Source: Actinomycetota bacterium (GTDB lineage Bacteria > Actinomycetota > Actinomycetes > Mycobacteriales > Mycobacteriaceae). Taken from it: a DNA stretch of 64,000 nt. Positions 25,576 to 36,547 of the stretch are shown here, in pieces. The number at the start of each line of letters is the position of its first letter. Position 1 is the first letter of the stretch. The notes under the pieces are model-generated. The model was given only the letters and a program-made list of their open reading frames with translations, was not told the origin of the DNA and did no database searches. The stretch is taken from positions 27,664 to 91,663 of the forward strand of contig JAFDWN010000010.1 of the NCBI GenBank assembly GCA_018268465.1, written 5' to 3'. Both the position numbers and the translations under genes were made by a program.

Positions 25576-26829
25576 ATGAATACAGGGACGACCGCGTTCA
25601 TGCTGTGTTGCATCATCGGACTCACCCTGATGATCCCCGGCCTCGCGTTGTTCTACGGCGGCATGGTGTCCGTCAAGAGCTCGACCAACATGATGATGAT
25701 GACGTTCGGCGCGGTGGCCGTCGTCGGCGTGCTGTGGGTGTTGTTCGGGTTCTCGATGACGTTCGGCAGCAGCTACGGCGGATTTGTCGGCAGCTTCACC
25801 GAATTCGCCGGCATGAAGAATCTGACCGAACCGATGACGACCATCGACGGGCTGCCCGTCAGCCTGTTCTCGCTGTTCCAGGCGCTGTTCGCGGCCATCA
25901 CGGTGGCACTGATCTCCGGCGCGGTGGCCGACCGGATGAAGTTCGGCGCCTGGATGGGTTTCGCGACGCTGTGGGCGGTGCTGGTCTACTTCCCGGTCGC
26001 GCACTGGGTCTTCGCATTCGACGGCGTGGTGACCCCGGATTCCACCGGCGGCTGGATCGCCAACAAGCTCAAGGCGATCGACTTCGCCGGCGGCACCGCG
26101 GTGCACATCAACGCCGGTGCGGCCGCGCTGGCGGTGGCCATCGTGCTGGGCAAGTCCAGGAGCTGGGGACAGTTGCGCAAACCGCACAACGTGCCGCTGA
26201 CGCTGCTCGGCGCGGGCCTGCTGTGGGCCGGCTGGTACGCGTTCAACGGCGGTTCGGCGCTGGCCGCGGGCAATTCCGCCGCCATCGTGATGGTGACGAC
26301 GTTCGTCGCCACCTGCGCAGCGACGCTGGCCTGGATCGCCGTCGAGAAAGTCAAGGACGGACACGTGACCGGTGTCGGCGCGGCATCCGGGGCCATCACC
26401 GGGCTGGTCGCCATCACCCCCGCCTGCGGCGCGGTCACCCCGGTCGGCGCGATCATCCTCGGCGCGATCGCGGGTGTGGTGTGCCCGTACGCGGTCGGCC
26501 TCAAGGAGCGTTTCGGCTATGACGACTCCCTCGACGTCGTCGGGGTGCACCTGGTCGGCGGCGTCATCGGGACGCTGCTCATCGGCTTCCTCGCCAGCGA
26601 CACCATGCCCAACGCCACCAACGGCCTGTTCTACGGCGGCGGATTCGGTCAGCTCTGGCGGCAGGCCATCGCCGCGGGCGCGGTCATGGCGTACTCGTTC
26701 GTCATCGCCGGGATCATCGCGTTCGCGCTGAAGAAGACCGTCGGCATTCGCATCTCGCCCGACGACGAGGAGAAGGGTATCGACACCGCGTTCCACCGCG
26801 AGGCGTCCTACGAACTGCAGCCCGCGTAG
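25576..26829 (+). CDS. amtB: Ammonium transporter AmtB
   Basis: Inner-membrane ammonium channel of 417 residues with about 11 membrane helices. It begins directly with a helix (TAFMLCCIIGLTLMIPGLALFYGG), so there is no cleaved signal. Family motifs include GLALFYGGMV, the ADRMKFGAWMGFA segment, the first pore histidine in AGGTAVHINAGAAAL, LLWAGWYAFNGGSAL, and the second pore histidine in VVGVHLVGGVIGTLL. AGGAG lies 7 nt upstream of ATG 25576. GlnR boxes precede it. Unlike the usual actinobacterial amtB-glnK-glnD operon, no PII gene follows; a terminator hairpin and an XRE regulator come next. Confidence 0.96.
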   Translation: MNTGTTAFMLCCIIGLTLMIPGLALFYGGMVSVKSSTNMMMMTFGAVAVVGVLWVLFGFSMTFGSSYGGFVGSFTEFAGMKNLTEPMTTIDGLPVSLFSLFQALFAAITVALISGAVADRMKFGAWMGFATLWAVLVYFPVAHWVFAFDGVVTPDSTGGWIANKLKAIDFAGGTAVHINAGAAALAVAIVLGKSRSWGQLRKPHNVPLTLLGAGLLWAGWYAFNGGSALAAGNSAAIVMVTTFVATCAATLAWIAVEKVKDGHVTGVGAASGAITGLVAITPACGAVTPVGAIILGAIAGVVCPYAVGLKERFGYDDSLDVVGVHLVGGVIGTLLIGFLASDTMPNATNGLFYGGGFGQLWRQAIAAGAVMAYSFVIAGIIAFALKKTVGIRISPDDEEKGIDTAFHREASYELQPA

Positions 26830-26844
26830 CCGGCTCGGTCACCG

Positions 26845-26873
26845 CCGGTGCGGACCGTTCGGGTCCGTACCGG
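26845..26873 (+). terminator. Hairpin after amtB
   Basis: 12-bp stem with one mismatch (CCGGTGCGGACC / GGTCCGTACCGG) and a 5-nt loop, 15 nt after the amtB stop. No U-tract. Confidence 0.55.
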
Positions 26874-26982
26874 CCGCTCCGGGTACCTCGGCGACACGGT
26901 GATTCGCCCCGGGGGACGTGCGGTGCAGACGCCGACGACATGCGTGGGTCGGGATGTTCCGTCCGCGGGAGGATGACATGCG

Positions 26983-27666
26983 ATGATTCCTCTCAGTAAA
27001 CACATCGACCCGAGTGAGCGCGTGACAGATCCCCTACTTCGCAACAAGTCCGGCACCGCACGCGACCGCGCCCCGGACGAACCCGCCGAAGAGTTGGAGT
27101 TCGAATCGGCGATCGGCAACAACGTGCGCCATCTGCGCCAGCAGCAGGGCCTCACCGTCGCCGAGATGGCCGCCCGCATCGGCATCTCCAAGGCGATGAT
27201 GAGCAAGATCGAGAACGCCCAGACGTCGTGCAGCCTGTCCACGCTGGCGCTGCTCGCCAAGGGTTTCGACGTGCCGGTCACCAGCCTGTTCCGCGGCGCC
27301 GACGTGGAACGCGCCGCGGCGTTCACCAAGGCAGGAACCGGGACGCGGATCGCCCGCAACGGCACCAAGGAAGGCCACGAATACCAGCTGCTGGGCTCGC
27401 TGCGCGGCGAGCACAAGCGGCTGGAATGCCTGCACGTCACGCTGAGCGAGAAGAGCCAGACCTACCCGCTGTTCCAGCATCCGGGCACCGAGTTCATCTA
27501 CATGCTCGAAGGCGTCATGGACTACAGCCACAGCCGTTCGGTGTACCGGCTGCACCCGGGCGACTCGCTGCAGATCGACGGCGAGGGGGCGCACGGCCCG
27601 GTCGACCTGATCGAGGTGCCGATCCGGTTCCTGTCGGTGATCGCGTTCCCGGATTCGCAGGTGTAG
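26983..27666 (+). CDS. XRE-family regulator with C-terminal cupin domain
   Basis: A 227-residue transcription factor: disordered N-terminus (1-42), an XRE helix-turn-helix at about 45-104 (IGNNVRHLRQQQGLTVAEMAARIGISKAMMSKIEN, given as its key span), then a cupin sensor domain from about 145 (FQHPGTEFIYMLEG, VYRLHPGDSLQIDGEGAHGP). GGGAGGA lies 9 nt before ATG 26983. Such XRE-cupin proteins often sense amines, amino acids or sugars and control nearby catabolic or transport genes. Its targets could be amtB or the permease/amidohydrolase operon, but no site is evident. It ends 3 nt from the convergent TetR gene. Confidence 0.85.
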   Translation: MIPLSKHIDPSERVTDPLLRNKSGTARDRAPDEPAEELEFESAIGNNVRHLRQQQGLTVAEMAARIGISKAMMSKIENAQTSCSLSTLALLAKGFDVPVTSLFRGADVERAAAFTKAGTGTRIARNGTKEGHEYQLLGSLRGEHKRLECLHVTLSEKSQTYPLFQHPGTEFIYMLEGVMDYSHSRSVYRLHPGDSLQIDGEGAHGPVDLIEVPIRFLSVIAFPDSQV

Positions 27667-27669
27667 GCG

Positions 27670-28281
27670 TCACCCCTCCCGATCGTCGGCCAGTAGCCGT
27701 TCCATCCCCGTGACCAGCCAGCCCAGCTGCAGCGTGAACGCCGCTTCACTGCGCCCCTCGGCGAACTGAGCGCCCGCCACCGCGGCGTGCAGAGCCGAGT
27801 CGGGCTCCTGCGGCCGGCTCCACACCGTCGACGGCGCCGCATGGTCCAGCGCGGCCCCGAGGCACAAGACGTCGAGCATCGAGACCGCCAGGACGATCGA
27901 ACGAGCACTGAACCCCGCCTTCGTCAGGGCCTCGGCCAGCGCGTCGTACTGGCGCAACGTGGTCGGATCGCTCACTGTCTGCGCCACCAGCGCCGGGATG
28001 GCCCCGGGATGGCGGGCGAATGCGTCGCGATAGTGACGGGCCCACTGCGCGACCATCTCCCGCCAGTCCGGGAGTTCTCCGCAGTCCCAGTCGGCGATGA
28101 TGCCGCGGATGCCCTCGAGCACCGCGGCCCTGCCTTTCACGTGGTGATAGAGCGAGGACACGCTCACCCCCAACTCGTGGGCGAGTTCGGGCATAGTGAG
28201 CTGGCCGGTCCGGTCCAGCTGGCTGAGGGCCGAGCGGAAGATGAGATCGCGGGACAGGATCGGTTTGCTGGGTCTGGGCAC
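27670..28281 (-). CDS. TetR-family regulator, third gene of permease/amidohydrolase operon
   Basis: A 203-residue repressor with an N-terminal helix-turn-helix (LTMPELAHELGVSVSSLYHHVKGRAAV) and a TetR_C-type ligand domain (about 75-200, with WREMVAQWARHYRDAFARHP). It starts 15 nt after the amidohydrolase stop, so it is co-transcribed with the permease and amidohydrolase and probably autoregulates them through the palindrome at 31475-31493. Ligand unknown, plausibly the imported substrate. Confidence 0.85.
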   Translation of the reverse strand: MPRPSKPILSRDLIFRSALSQLDRTGQLTMPELAHELGVSVSSLYHHVKGRAAVLEGIRGIIADWDCGELPDWREMVAQWARHYRDAFARHPGAIPALVAQTVSDPTTLRQYDALAEALTKAGFSARSIVLAVSMLDVLCLGAALDHAAPSTVWSRPQEPDSALHAAVAGAQFAEGRSEAAFTLQLGWLVTGMERLLADDREG

Positions 28282-28296
28282 TGTTTTCCTTTGGCG

Positions 28297-29940
28297 TCAG
28301 TTCTCGGCACGGTGCGCCACGGAAGCGCCGACGACAGTCAACGGCACCGGGGTTTCGGCGAACTCGTCCGGCGGCACCTGCAGCGGATCGAGTGCGAATG
28401 CGGACAGGTCCGCGCGACGTCCCGGGGCGATCGCCCCTGCGACGCTGCCGAGACCCGCCGCCGCGGCCGCCTGCGTGGTGTAGCCCTCCAGTGCCATCAA
28501 CGCGGTCAGTCGCTGCCCGGCTCCGATCGGGCGCTCCCCGATGTGGCCGTGCCGGCGGCGTAGCTGTGCATCGGCGATGATGCCCCGCGGGTCGAACGGC
28601 GCCACCGGCCAGTCAGAGCCCAGCACCACGCGTGCACCCGCCTCGCGCAGGTCGCGCACCCGAAAGCCGCGGTCGGCGCGTTCAGAGCCAAGACGACGCG
28701 ACCAGTTGTCCGTGTGATCGGCCCGGGTGTACAGCGTGCAATGGGTCGGCTGCATGCTGGCGGTCACGTCCAGTGCGCGGAATCGGGGCAACAGGTCGCT
28801 GGGGATGGTCTCGATGTGTTCGATGCGATGCGGGACCCGTCTGCCCGGCTCCGCCCGCCATGCCCGGCCGGGCCGCACACCCGCCAACGCTGCCAGCACG
28901 TACCGCACACCGGCGTCGCCGATGGCGTGGGTGACCGTCGGCACACCCGCGGCCGCTAGGTGGCGAACGCAGTCGACGTACTCCGCGGGATCCGGCCAGA
29001 ACGGCGCCGTCGACTCACCCTGGCAGTCGGGATGTTCCAGCCATGCGGTGCCGGCGTCGATGGTGCCGTCGATCATGAATTTCACCCCCTCGACCTCCCA
29101 TCGGGCACCGTGCAGGCGTTGCAGGTCCACGATGTGGTCGAGGTAGGCACGGTCGGATCCCGGCATGCACATCGGCGCGAATCGCAGCCGCAGCGGCAGG
29201 TCCGCGTCGCCGGCCAGCGAGGTCATCACCTCTTCGGAACGGCCGTCGAAGTCCATGGCGTTTCCGGCGGTCAAGCCCGTCGCCGCCATGGCCGTCAGCA
29301 GTGCGCGCAACCGCCGGCGCAGTTCGGCGACCGGTGGTTGGGGCATCACGGCGCGGACCAGATCGTAGGCCGGGATCTCGAGTAGATGTCCGGTGGGACA
29401 GCCCTTTTCGTCACAGACCACCGACGCCCCGCCGTCGAATCGGATGGCGCCGGTGATGCCGGCCCTGCGCAACGCCTCCGGAGTGGCGATCGCCGCGTGG
29501 GCGTCGAACAACACCACCAGCGCCGGGATGTCACCGATCGCCTCGACCAGCGGGGCCGACGTGACCGGCTGCGACCCGAACACATTGGGGTCCAGACCCC
29601 AACCCTGAAACCACGCCTCGGCGGGATGGGCCTGCCGGTGGGTCCGCACCGCCGCGACGAGGTCGGCGATCGTGCGCACCTCCGTCAGGTCGGCCCCGTT
29701 GGCCAGGCTGATTCCCAGTGTGGGATGGATGTGGCCGTCGACCAGCCCGGGGGTCACCGTGGCCCGGCCCAGGTCGATCACCTCGGTCCCGCGGCTCCGC
29801 CACCCCTTGGCGTCGGCACGGTCACCGACGGCGGTGATGACCCCGTCCCGCATTGCGACGGCCTGGGCGAGGGGACGGGCAGGGTCCAGGGTGTGCACGC
29901 GATCGGCGAGGACGATCAGCTCGGCGGCGTGGGCCGTCAC
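28297..29940 (-). CDS. Metal-dependent amidohydrolase (YtcJ-like, amidohydrolase_3)
   Basis: A 547-residue hydrolase with the full metal site of the amidohydrolase superfamily: His70-x-His72 (VDGHIHPTLG), the lysine in EGVKFMIDGT, His in THAIGDAG, His in HRIEHIE and the catalytic Asp in LGSDWPVAPFDP. The C-terminal beta-sandwich ends with GAIAPGRRADLSAFALDP. There is no signal peptide, so it acts in the cytosol. Its GTG start overlaps the permease stop by 4 bp (GTGA), indicating coupling: the permease likely imports the amide, cyclic imide or ester that this enzyme opens. A second protein of the same family is encoded at 38271-39962. Confidence 0.85.
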   Translation of the reverse strand: MTAHAAELIVLADRVHTLDPARPLAQAVAMRDGVITAVGDRADAKGWRSRGTEVIDLGRATVTPGLVDGHIHPTLGISLANGADLTEVRTIADLVAAVRTHRQAHPAEAWFQGWGLDPNVFGSQPVTSAPLVEAIGDIPALVVLFDAHAAIATPEALRRAGITGAIRFDGGASVVCDEKGCPTGHLLEIPAYDLVRAVMPQPPVAELRRRLRALLTAMAATGLTAGNAMDFDGRSEEVMTSLAGDADLPLRLRFAPMCMPGSDRAYLDHIVDLQRLHGARWEVEGVKFMIDGTIDAGTAWLEHPDCQGESTAPFWPDPAEYVDCVRHLAAAGVPTVTHAIGDAGVRYVLAALAGVRPGRAWRAEPGRRVPHRIEHIETIPSDLLPRFRALDVTASMQPTHCTLYTRADHTDNWSRRLGSERADRGFRVRDLREAGARVVLGSDWPVAPFDPRGIIADAQLRRRHGHIGERPIGAGQRLTALMALEGYTTQAAAAAGLGSVAGAIAPGRRADLSAFALDPLQVPPDEFAETPVPLTVVGASVAHRAEN

Positions 29941-31454
29941 CGATTCACGCTCCGCTCATCCTGGCTGTCCGCCGGCTCGGGAGGCGGAATGTGCCCGTCT
30001 TCGGGATGGAGTCCTCCGATCGCCGCGTACACGGCAGGCCTGCTGCGTTTGAGGATCAGGGCACCGACGACGCCGGCGGCAAACGTCGCCGGCACGATGC
30101 CCACGAGCACCACGTTAGTGACCAGCGTGGCGTTGGTGAGCAGGTCGATGTGTGTCACGAGGATGACGCACGCCGCGCACAGCAGCAGCGCGGCCAGCGC
30201 CGCACACGCGGTGGCGGTGCGCGCGTGGACGGTGTGGCGGCGGCGGACGAAGTACACCACCACGGCCACGGAGGTCAGTGCCTGCAGCGCGATGATGCCG
30301 ACCACGCCCGGGGAGTTCACCTTCAACAGCAGGTCCACGTAGGGATCAGCGCCCGCGATCGCGAACCCGGCGACGACGGCGAAGGCCAGCACCGTCTGTG
30401 CGTTGCCCGCCGCGGCGGGCGACCCGAACCGCGGGTGGGTGTGGGCGAGGCGAGCGGGCAGCAGACCGTCGCGGGCGAGGTTGAAGGTGTAGCGGGTGAT
30501 GGCGTTGTGGAACGCGATCTGCGAGGCCAGGACGCTGGTGACGATGAGCAGGTACATCACGTCCGAGGCCCACGGACCGACGTAGCGCTCGATCGCGACG
30601 AAGAACATGTTCGCGGGATCGTCCGCGGCGGCCGCGAGCACGCCGTCGTCGCCGTAGGCCTGGATGATCGCCCACACGACAAGGCAGTAGAACAGCATCA
30701 TGAAGATCACCGCGCCGTAGGTGGCGCGCGGGATCGTGCGCTCGGGATCGCGCGCCTCGGGCCGATACAGCGCCGTCGATTCGAACCCCATGAAGGCGGC
30801 GAACGCGAAGGCCAGAACCCCGGCCATACCGGGGGCGAAGACAGCCGACGGGGTGAACGACGTGGCGCTGAGGCCGTGATCGCCGCCCTGGACGACCACC
30901 GCCACCACGAGCAGCGCCAGGATCGCCGTCTCGGCGACCAGCAGTACACCCAGGATGCGGGCGCCGACGTCGATCCCGCGCCGGCCCACCCACCACACGA
31001 TCGCGATCGCGGCGAACACGCAGGCCCACCACGGCACAACGATGCCGGTCAGGGTGGCCAACGCGTCGGCGGTCTGGACACCGAGCAGCCCGTAGACGCC
31101 GATCTGCAGCGAGTTGTAGGCGACGACGGCGAGCACACCCGCTGCCATTCCCGCGGGCCTGCCCAGGCCGAGTGTCACGTAGGAGTAGAAGGCGCCCGCG
31201 CCACCGGTGTGGCGGGTCATCGCCATGAAACCGACCGCGAAGAGCAGGAGCACCGCGCCCGCGCCCAGGTAGCCGACGGGCGCACCGAGTCCGCCGACCA
31301 GAACCGCGAGCGGCGCCACACCGGCCATCACGGTGAGCGGTGCGGCGGCGGCGACTACCAGAAACGCGATGCCGGGCGCCGTGAGTGAGTTGCTTTTCAG
31401 ATGCTCTGCCGTCGCCGCCGGTGCGGTGGTCGGCGGTGCGCTCGGGTCGGGCAC
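29937..31454 (-). CDS. APC-superfamily amino acid/amine permease
   Basis: A 505-residue secondary transporter with about 12 membrane helices. The N-terminal helix motif LTAPGIAFLVVAAAAPLTVMAG and the helix-6 region MAGVLAFAFAAFMGFESTALYRPEARDPERTIPRA are typical of the APC amino-acid/polyamine/organocation family. The cytosolic tail is hydrophilic (HPEDGHIPPPEPADSQDE). First gene of the permease-amidohydrolase-TetR operon, with a palindromic operator 21 nt upstream of the start. Substrate unknown, presumably related to the amidohydrolase. Confidence 0.85.
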   Translation of the reverse strand: MPDPSAPPTTAPAATAEHLKSNSLTAPGIAFLVVAAAAPLTVMAGVAPLAVLVGGLGAPVGYLGAGAVLLLFAVGFMAMTRHTGGAGAFYSYVTLGLGRPAGMAAGVLAVVAYNSLQIGVYGLLGVQTADALATLTGIVVPWWACVFAAIAIVWWVGRRGIDVGARILGVLLVAETAILALLVVAVVVQGGDHGLSATSFTPSAVFAPGMAGVLAFAFAAFMGFESTALYRPEARDPERTIPRATYGAVIFMMLFYCLVVWAIIQAYGDDGVLAAAADDPANMFFVAIERYVGPWASDVMYLLIVTSVLASQIAFHNAITRYTFNLARDGLLPARLAHTHPRFGSPAAAGNAQTVLAFAVVAGFAIAGADPYVDLLLKVNSPGVVGIIALQALTSVAVVVYFVRRRHTVHARTATACAALAALLLCAACVILVTHIDLLTNATLVTNVVLVGIVPATFAAGVVGALILKRSRPAVYAAIGGLHPEDGHIPPPEPADSQDERSVNR

Positions 31455-31474
31455 GGTGTTCCCCTTCGGTCAGT

Positions 31475-31493
31475 AACCGAAATCGATTCGGTT
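31475..31493. promoter_or_regulatory. Palindromic operator before the permease operon
   Basis: AACCGAAATCGATTCGGTT: 7-bp arms AACCGAA/TTCGGTT around 5 bp, 21 nt upstream of the permease start. Size and position suit the TetR protein encoded at the operon end. It lies next to TAGGAT, a possible -10 for the divergent leuA leader. Confidence 0.55.
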
Positions 31494-31501
31494 TAGGATA
31501 G

Positions 31502-33574
<2,073 letters not shown>

Positions 33575-33703
33575 CCGCGGCGCGTGCGACTTCGGTCACA
33601 CCCGGCGAATTGGTGCCGTCGGGCCCTGCCGCGGGGACTGCTTCGCATGGTTAACTGACGGCCGCGTAGACAGGTGTCCAAAAACGGTTGAGGAGTAGCC
33701 GCC

Positions 33704-34087
33704 ATGTGGGATTCGTTCTGGAGCTTTTTGTGGTCGACGGTGGTGATCTTCGCGTTCATCGCCTACCTGATGATCCTGTTCAACATCCTGGTAGACCTGT
33801 TCTGGCGTGATCACAAGACCAACGGATTCGTGAAGGCCGTCTGGGTGATCTTCCTGATCCTGCTGCCGTACCTGACGGCGCTGGTGTACCTCATCGCCCG
33901 GGGCAAGGGCATGGCCGAGCGTGGTCGCGAAGCGGCGGTGGCGGCCAAGAAGGACACCGACGACTACATCCGCCAGGCCGCGGGCCGTTCGCCCGCGCAG
34001 GAGATCGCCGACGCGAAGGCGCTACTCGAGGCGGGCACCATCACGCCGGCCGAGTTCGAATCGCTCAAGGCCAAGGCCCTGGGGTAG
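33704..34087 (+). CDS. SHOCT-domain membrane protein
   Basis: A 127-residue protein with two membrane helices (about residues 8-32 and 42-64; VVIFAFIAYLMILFNILVDL, then AVWVIFLILLPYLTALVYLI), resembling the PLDc_N type. A charged linker follows, then a C-terminal SHOCT motif (QEIADAKALLEAGTITPAEFESLKAKAL). SHOCT domains are short helical oligomerisation modules. No enzymatic residues. It stands alone between leuA and the exonuclease gene; a strong hairpin ends it. Function unknown. Confidence 0.8.
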   Translation: MWDSFWSFLWSTVVIFAFIAYLMILFNILVDLFWRDHKTNGFVKAVWVIFLILLPYLTALVYLIARGKGMAERGREAAVAAKKDTDDYIRQAAGRSPAQEIADAKALLEAGTITPAEFESLKAKALG

Positions 34088-34158
34088 CAGCGGGTCAGTC
34101 GCCGAGTAACACCCGCACCAGCCGGCCGGCCGGTGCCCTCCCAGTGAACAGTTCGAAG

Positions 34159-34189
34159 CGAGCCGACCCGCAGTCTGCGGGTCGGCTCG
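34159..34189. terminator. Strong hairpin between convergent genes
   Basis: Perfect 14-bp stem CGAGCCGACCCGCA / TGCGGGTCGGCTCG with a 3-nt loop between the SHOCT gene (stop 34087) and the exonuclease gene (stop 34206). It serves as a terminator for both directions; no U-tract. Confidence 0.7.
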
Positions 34190-34205
34190 TCGGGTTCGGC
34201 GAGGA

Positions 34206-35225
34206 TCAGAAGAGAGTGAACTGCTCGCCGTCGTCGGAGGTCGCGGCGAACTCCTCGACACCCGCACCGCCCACCACGTGGTCGAGCCGGCGCAGGAAAT
34301 CGGCGTCGGACACCAACGGCACCCCGAGTTCGAGCGCCTGATACCCCTTGCCCTGCTCGGGGCCGGGATCGTCGCACACGATCAGCGACGTCTCCGCGTC
34401 CACCGCATCGCTGAACGCCAGCCCGGCATGCACGATCCGCTCGATCAACTCCTCGTGCGTGTGCGTCACCTCGGCGGCCAGCGCCACCCGCATCCCCTGC
34501 ACGAGCGGCCGGCCGGTGACGAACCGGCCGGGATTGACGTACGGGCAGGGCAGCCGGGACGCGAGGGCCTTGAGCGGGCGCAACTCCTCATGCGTCACCC
34601 GGCCGTTGGGCCAGCGCTTCCGGCTCAACGACCGCACCGGCAGCCAGGCCCGCCGTTCCCGCGCCCGGGCCAGCGCAGGTTTGAGGATTTGCGCCAGGAC
34701 CTGGGCGTCGTCGAGAGCGTCGTGGGGCCGCAGCTGGGTGGCGCCCCAATGCGCGGCGAGGGTGTCCAGGCGCAGATTCTCGGTGCCCAGATCGAGGCGG
34801 CGCGCCAACTCGACGGTGCACATGGCGCTGTCGATGGGCAACTCGGCGCCGACGAGTTCGGCCTCGGCGGCCAGGAAGGAGTAGTCGAACCCGACGTTGT
34901 GTGCGACCAGCGTGCGTCCCCGCAACACCTCGCAGAGCTCGCCGACGATGTCGGCGAAACACGGCTGGCCCGCGAGCATCTCGGCGGTCAGCCCGTGGAC
35001 GTGGGTGGGACCGGGGTCCACACCGGGATCGAGCAGCGTGGAGACGCTGAACTCGACGTTTCCGTCATCAGCCACGGCGAGGGCCGCCAGGCTGACGATC
35101 CGCGCCTGGCTGGGACTGAACCCGGACGTCTCGACGTCGACGACGGCCCAGCCGGTGCCCGGCTCGACCGCCGGCCGGCCCCAGCAGCCGACGGGGTCGG
35201 TGGGTACGGCGGATGTGGGGCTCAC
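34206..35225 (-). CDS. DEDDh 3'-5' exonuclease with C-terminal BRCT domain (DnaQ-like)
   Basis: A 339-residue nuclease related to the DNA polymerase III epsilon subunit. Exo motifs: WAVVDVETSGFSPSQ (Asp, Glu), LVAHNVGFDYSFLA (Asp) and RPHDALDDAQVLAQIL (His, Asp). The C-terminal part (about 245-335; PLVQGMRVALAAEV, TSLIVCDDPGPEQGKGYQALELGVPLVSDADFLRRL, in outline) is a BRCT domain. GTG 35225 is preferred. Its position before murT-gatD matches Rv3711c. It is not the essential proofreading subunit of mycobacterial replication, where the DnaE1 PHP domain proofreads; a repair role is likely. Confidence 0.85.
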   Translation of the reverse strand: MSPTSAVPTDPVGCWGRPAVEPGTGWAVVDVETSGFSPSQARIVSLAALAVADDGNVEFSVSTLLDPGVDPGPTHVHGLTAEMLAGQPCFADIVGELCEVLRGRTLVAHNVGFDYSFLAAEAELVGAELPIDSAMCTVELARRLDLGTENLRLDTLAAHWGATQLRPHDALDDAQVLAQILKPALARARERRAWLPVRSLSRKRWPNGRVTHEELRPLKALASRLPCPYVNPGRFVTGRPLVQGMRVALAAEVTHTHEELIERIVHAGLAFSDAVDAETSLIVCDDPGPEQGKGYQALELGVPLVSDADFLRRLDHVVGGAGVEEFAATSDDGEQFTLF

Positions 35226-35299
35226 ACGGCCAGGATGGCACGGTCCTCCGACATCACTCGCCCGGCGACGCCGCGTGTCGGCCACCTAAAATGCCGGGA

Positions 35300-36547
35300 A
35301 TGATCACCACCCGCGGACGTGTCGCACTGGCGGCGGGGGCGACCGCCCGGTGGGCCTCACGGGTCAGCGGACGCGGCGCCGGCGCGATGATCGGCGGCCT
35401 GGTCGCCATGACCCTCGACCGCTCGATCCTGAGCCAACTGGCCCGCGGCCGCCGCACGGTCGTCGTGACCGGCACCAATGGCAAGTCCACCACCACCCGC
35501 ATGACCGCCGCGGCCATGGGCACTCTCGGCGCGGTGGCCACCAACGCCGAGGGCGCCAACATGGACGCCGGGCTCGTCGCGGCGCTGGCGGGCGCCCGCA
35601 CGGCGGACCTCGCAGCGCTGGAAGTCGACGAGATGCACGTGCCGCATGTGGCCGACGCGGTGGACCCCGCCGTCATCGTGCTGCTCAACCTGTCGCGCGA
35701 CCAGCTCGACCGGGTCGGTGAGATCAACCACATCGAGCGCACCCTGCGCGCGGGGCTGGCCCGTCATCCCGACGCCGTCGTCGTCGCCAACTGCGACGAC
35801 GTCCTGATGGCCTCGGCCGCCTACGACTGCCCGCGAGTGGTGTGGGTGGCGGCCGGCGGCGGATGGTCGGGCGACTCGGTGAGCTGCCCGAGGTCCGGCG
35901 AGATCATCGTGCGCGACGGACAACCCGGCGGGGCCTGGTACTCCACGGGCATCGACTTCAAGCGGCCCACCCCGCAATGGTGGTTCGACGACGAGAACAT
36001 CTACGGCCCGGACGGGCTGACGTTGCCGATGGCGCTGTCGCTGCCGGGCACGGTCAACCGCGGCAACGCGGCCCAGGCCGTCGCGGCAGCGGTGACGCTG
36101 GGCGCCGACCCGGCGAAAGCGGTGGCCGCGGTGTCACTCGTCGACGAGGTCGCCGGCCGCTACCGCAGGGTCCAACTCGGGGCGCACACGGTGCGGATGC
36201 TGCTGGCCAAGAATCCGGCGGGCTGGCAGGAGGCGCTGTCGATGGTCGACACCGACGCCGGATCCGTCGTCATCGCCGTCAACGGGCAGGTCCCCGACGG
36301 GGAGGACCTGTCCTGGCTGTGGGACGTCAACTTCGAGCACTTTGCCGGCGACGCGCGGGCACGCCTGGTGGCGGCCGGGGAGCGCGGCACGGACCTCGCG
36401 GTGCGGCTGGGCTACGCCGGGGTCGAGCACACCCTCGTGCACGACACCGTCAAGGCCATCGGGTCGTGCCCGCCGGGACACGTCGAGGTCGTCGCCAATT
36501 ACACCGCATTCCTGCAGTTGAACCGGGCTGTGGGGCGTCATGGCTGA
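35300..36547 (+). CDS. murT: Lipid II isoglutaminyl synthase, glutamate-ligase subunit MurT
   Basis: Mur-ligase-like ATPase that, with GatD, amidates the D-Glu carboxylate of the peptidoglycan stem peptide. The 415-residue protein has the P-loop VVTGTNGKSTTT (58-64 core), the Mur-ligase middle motif LNLSRDQLDRVGE and a C-terminal DUF1727 domain ([21 protein letters not shown], in outline). The zinc-ribbon insertion of Gram-positive MurT looks reduced: only SCPRSG remains of the expected CxxC pairs. ATG 35300 or 35291 are both possible starts. The gene overlaps gatD by 8 bp. Confidence 0.93.
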   Translation: MITTRGRVALAAGATARWASRVSGRGAGAMIGGLVAMTLDRSILSQLARGRRTVVVTGTNGKSTTTRMTAAAMGTLGAVATNAEGANMDAGLVAALAGARTADLAALEVDEMHVPHVADAVDPAVIVLLNLSRDQLDRVGEINHIERTLRAGLARHPDAVVVANCDDVLMASAAYDCPRVVWVAAGGGWSGDSVSCPRSGEIIVRDGQPGGAWYSTGIDFKRPTPQWWFDDENIYGPDGLTLPMALSLPGTVNRGNAAQAVAAAVTLGADPAKAVAAVSLVDEVAGRYRRVQLGAHTVRMLLAKNPAGWQEALSMVDTDAGSVVIAVNGQVPDGEDLSWLWDVNFEHFAGDARARLVAAGERGTDLAVRLGYAGVEHTLVHDTVKAIGSCPPGHVEVVANYTAFLQLNRAVGRHG

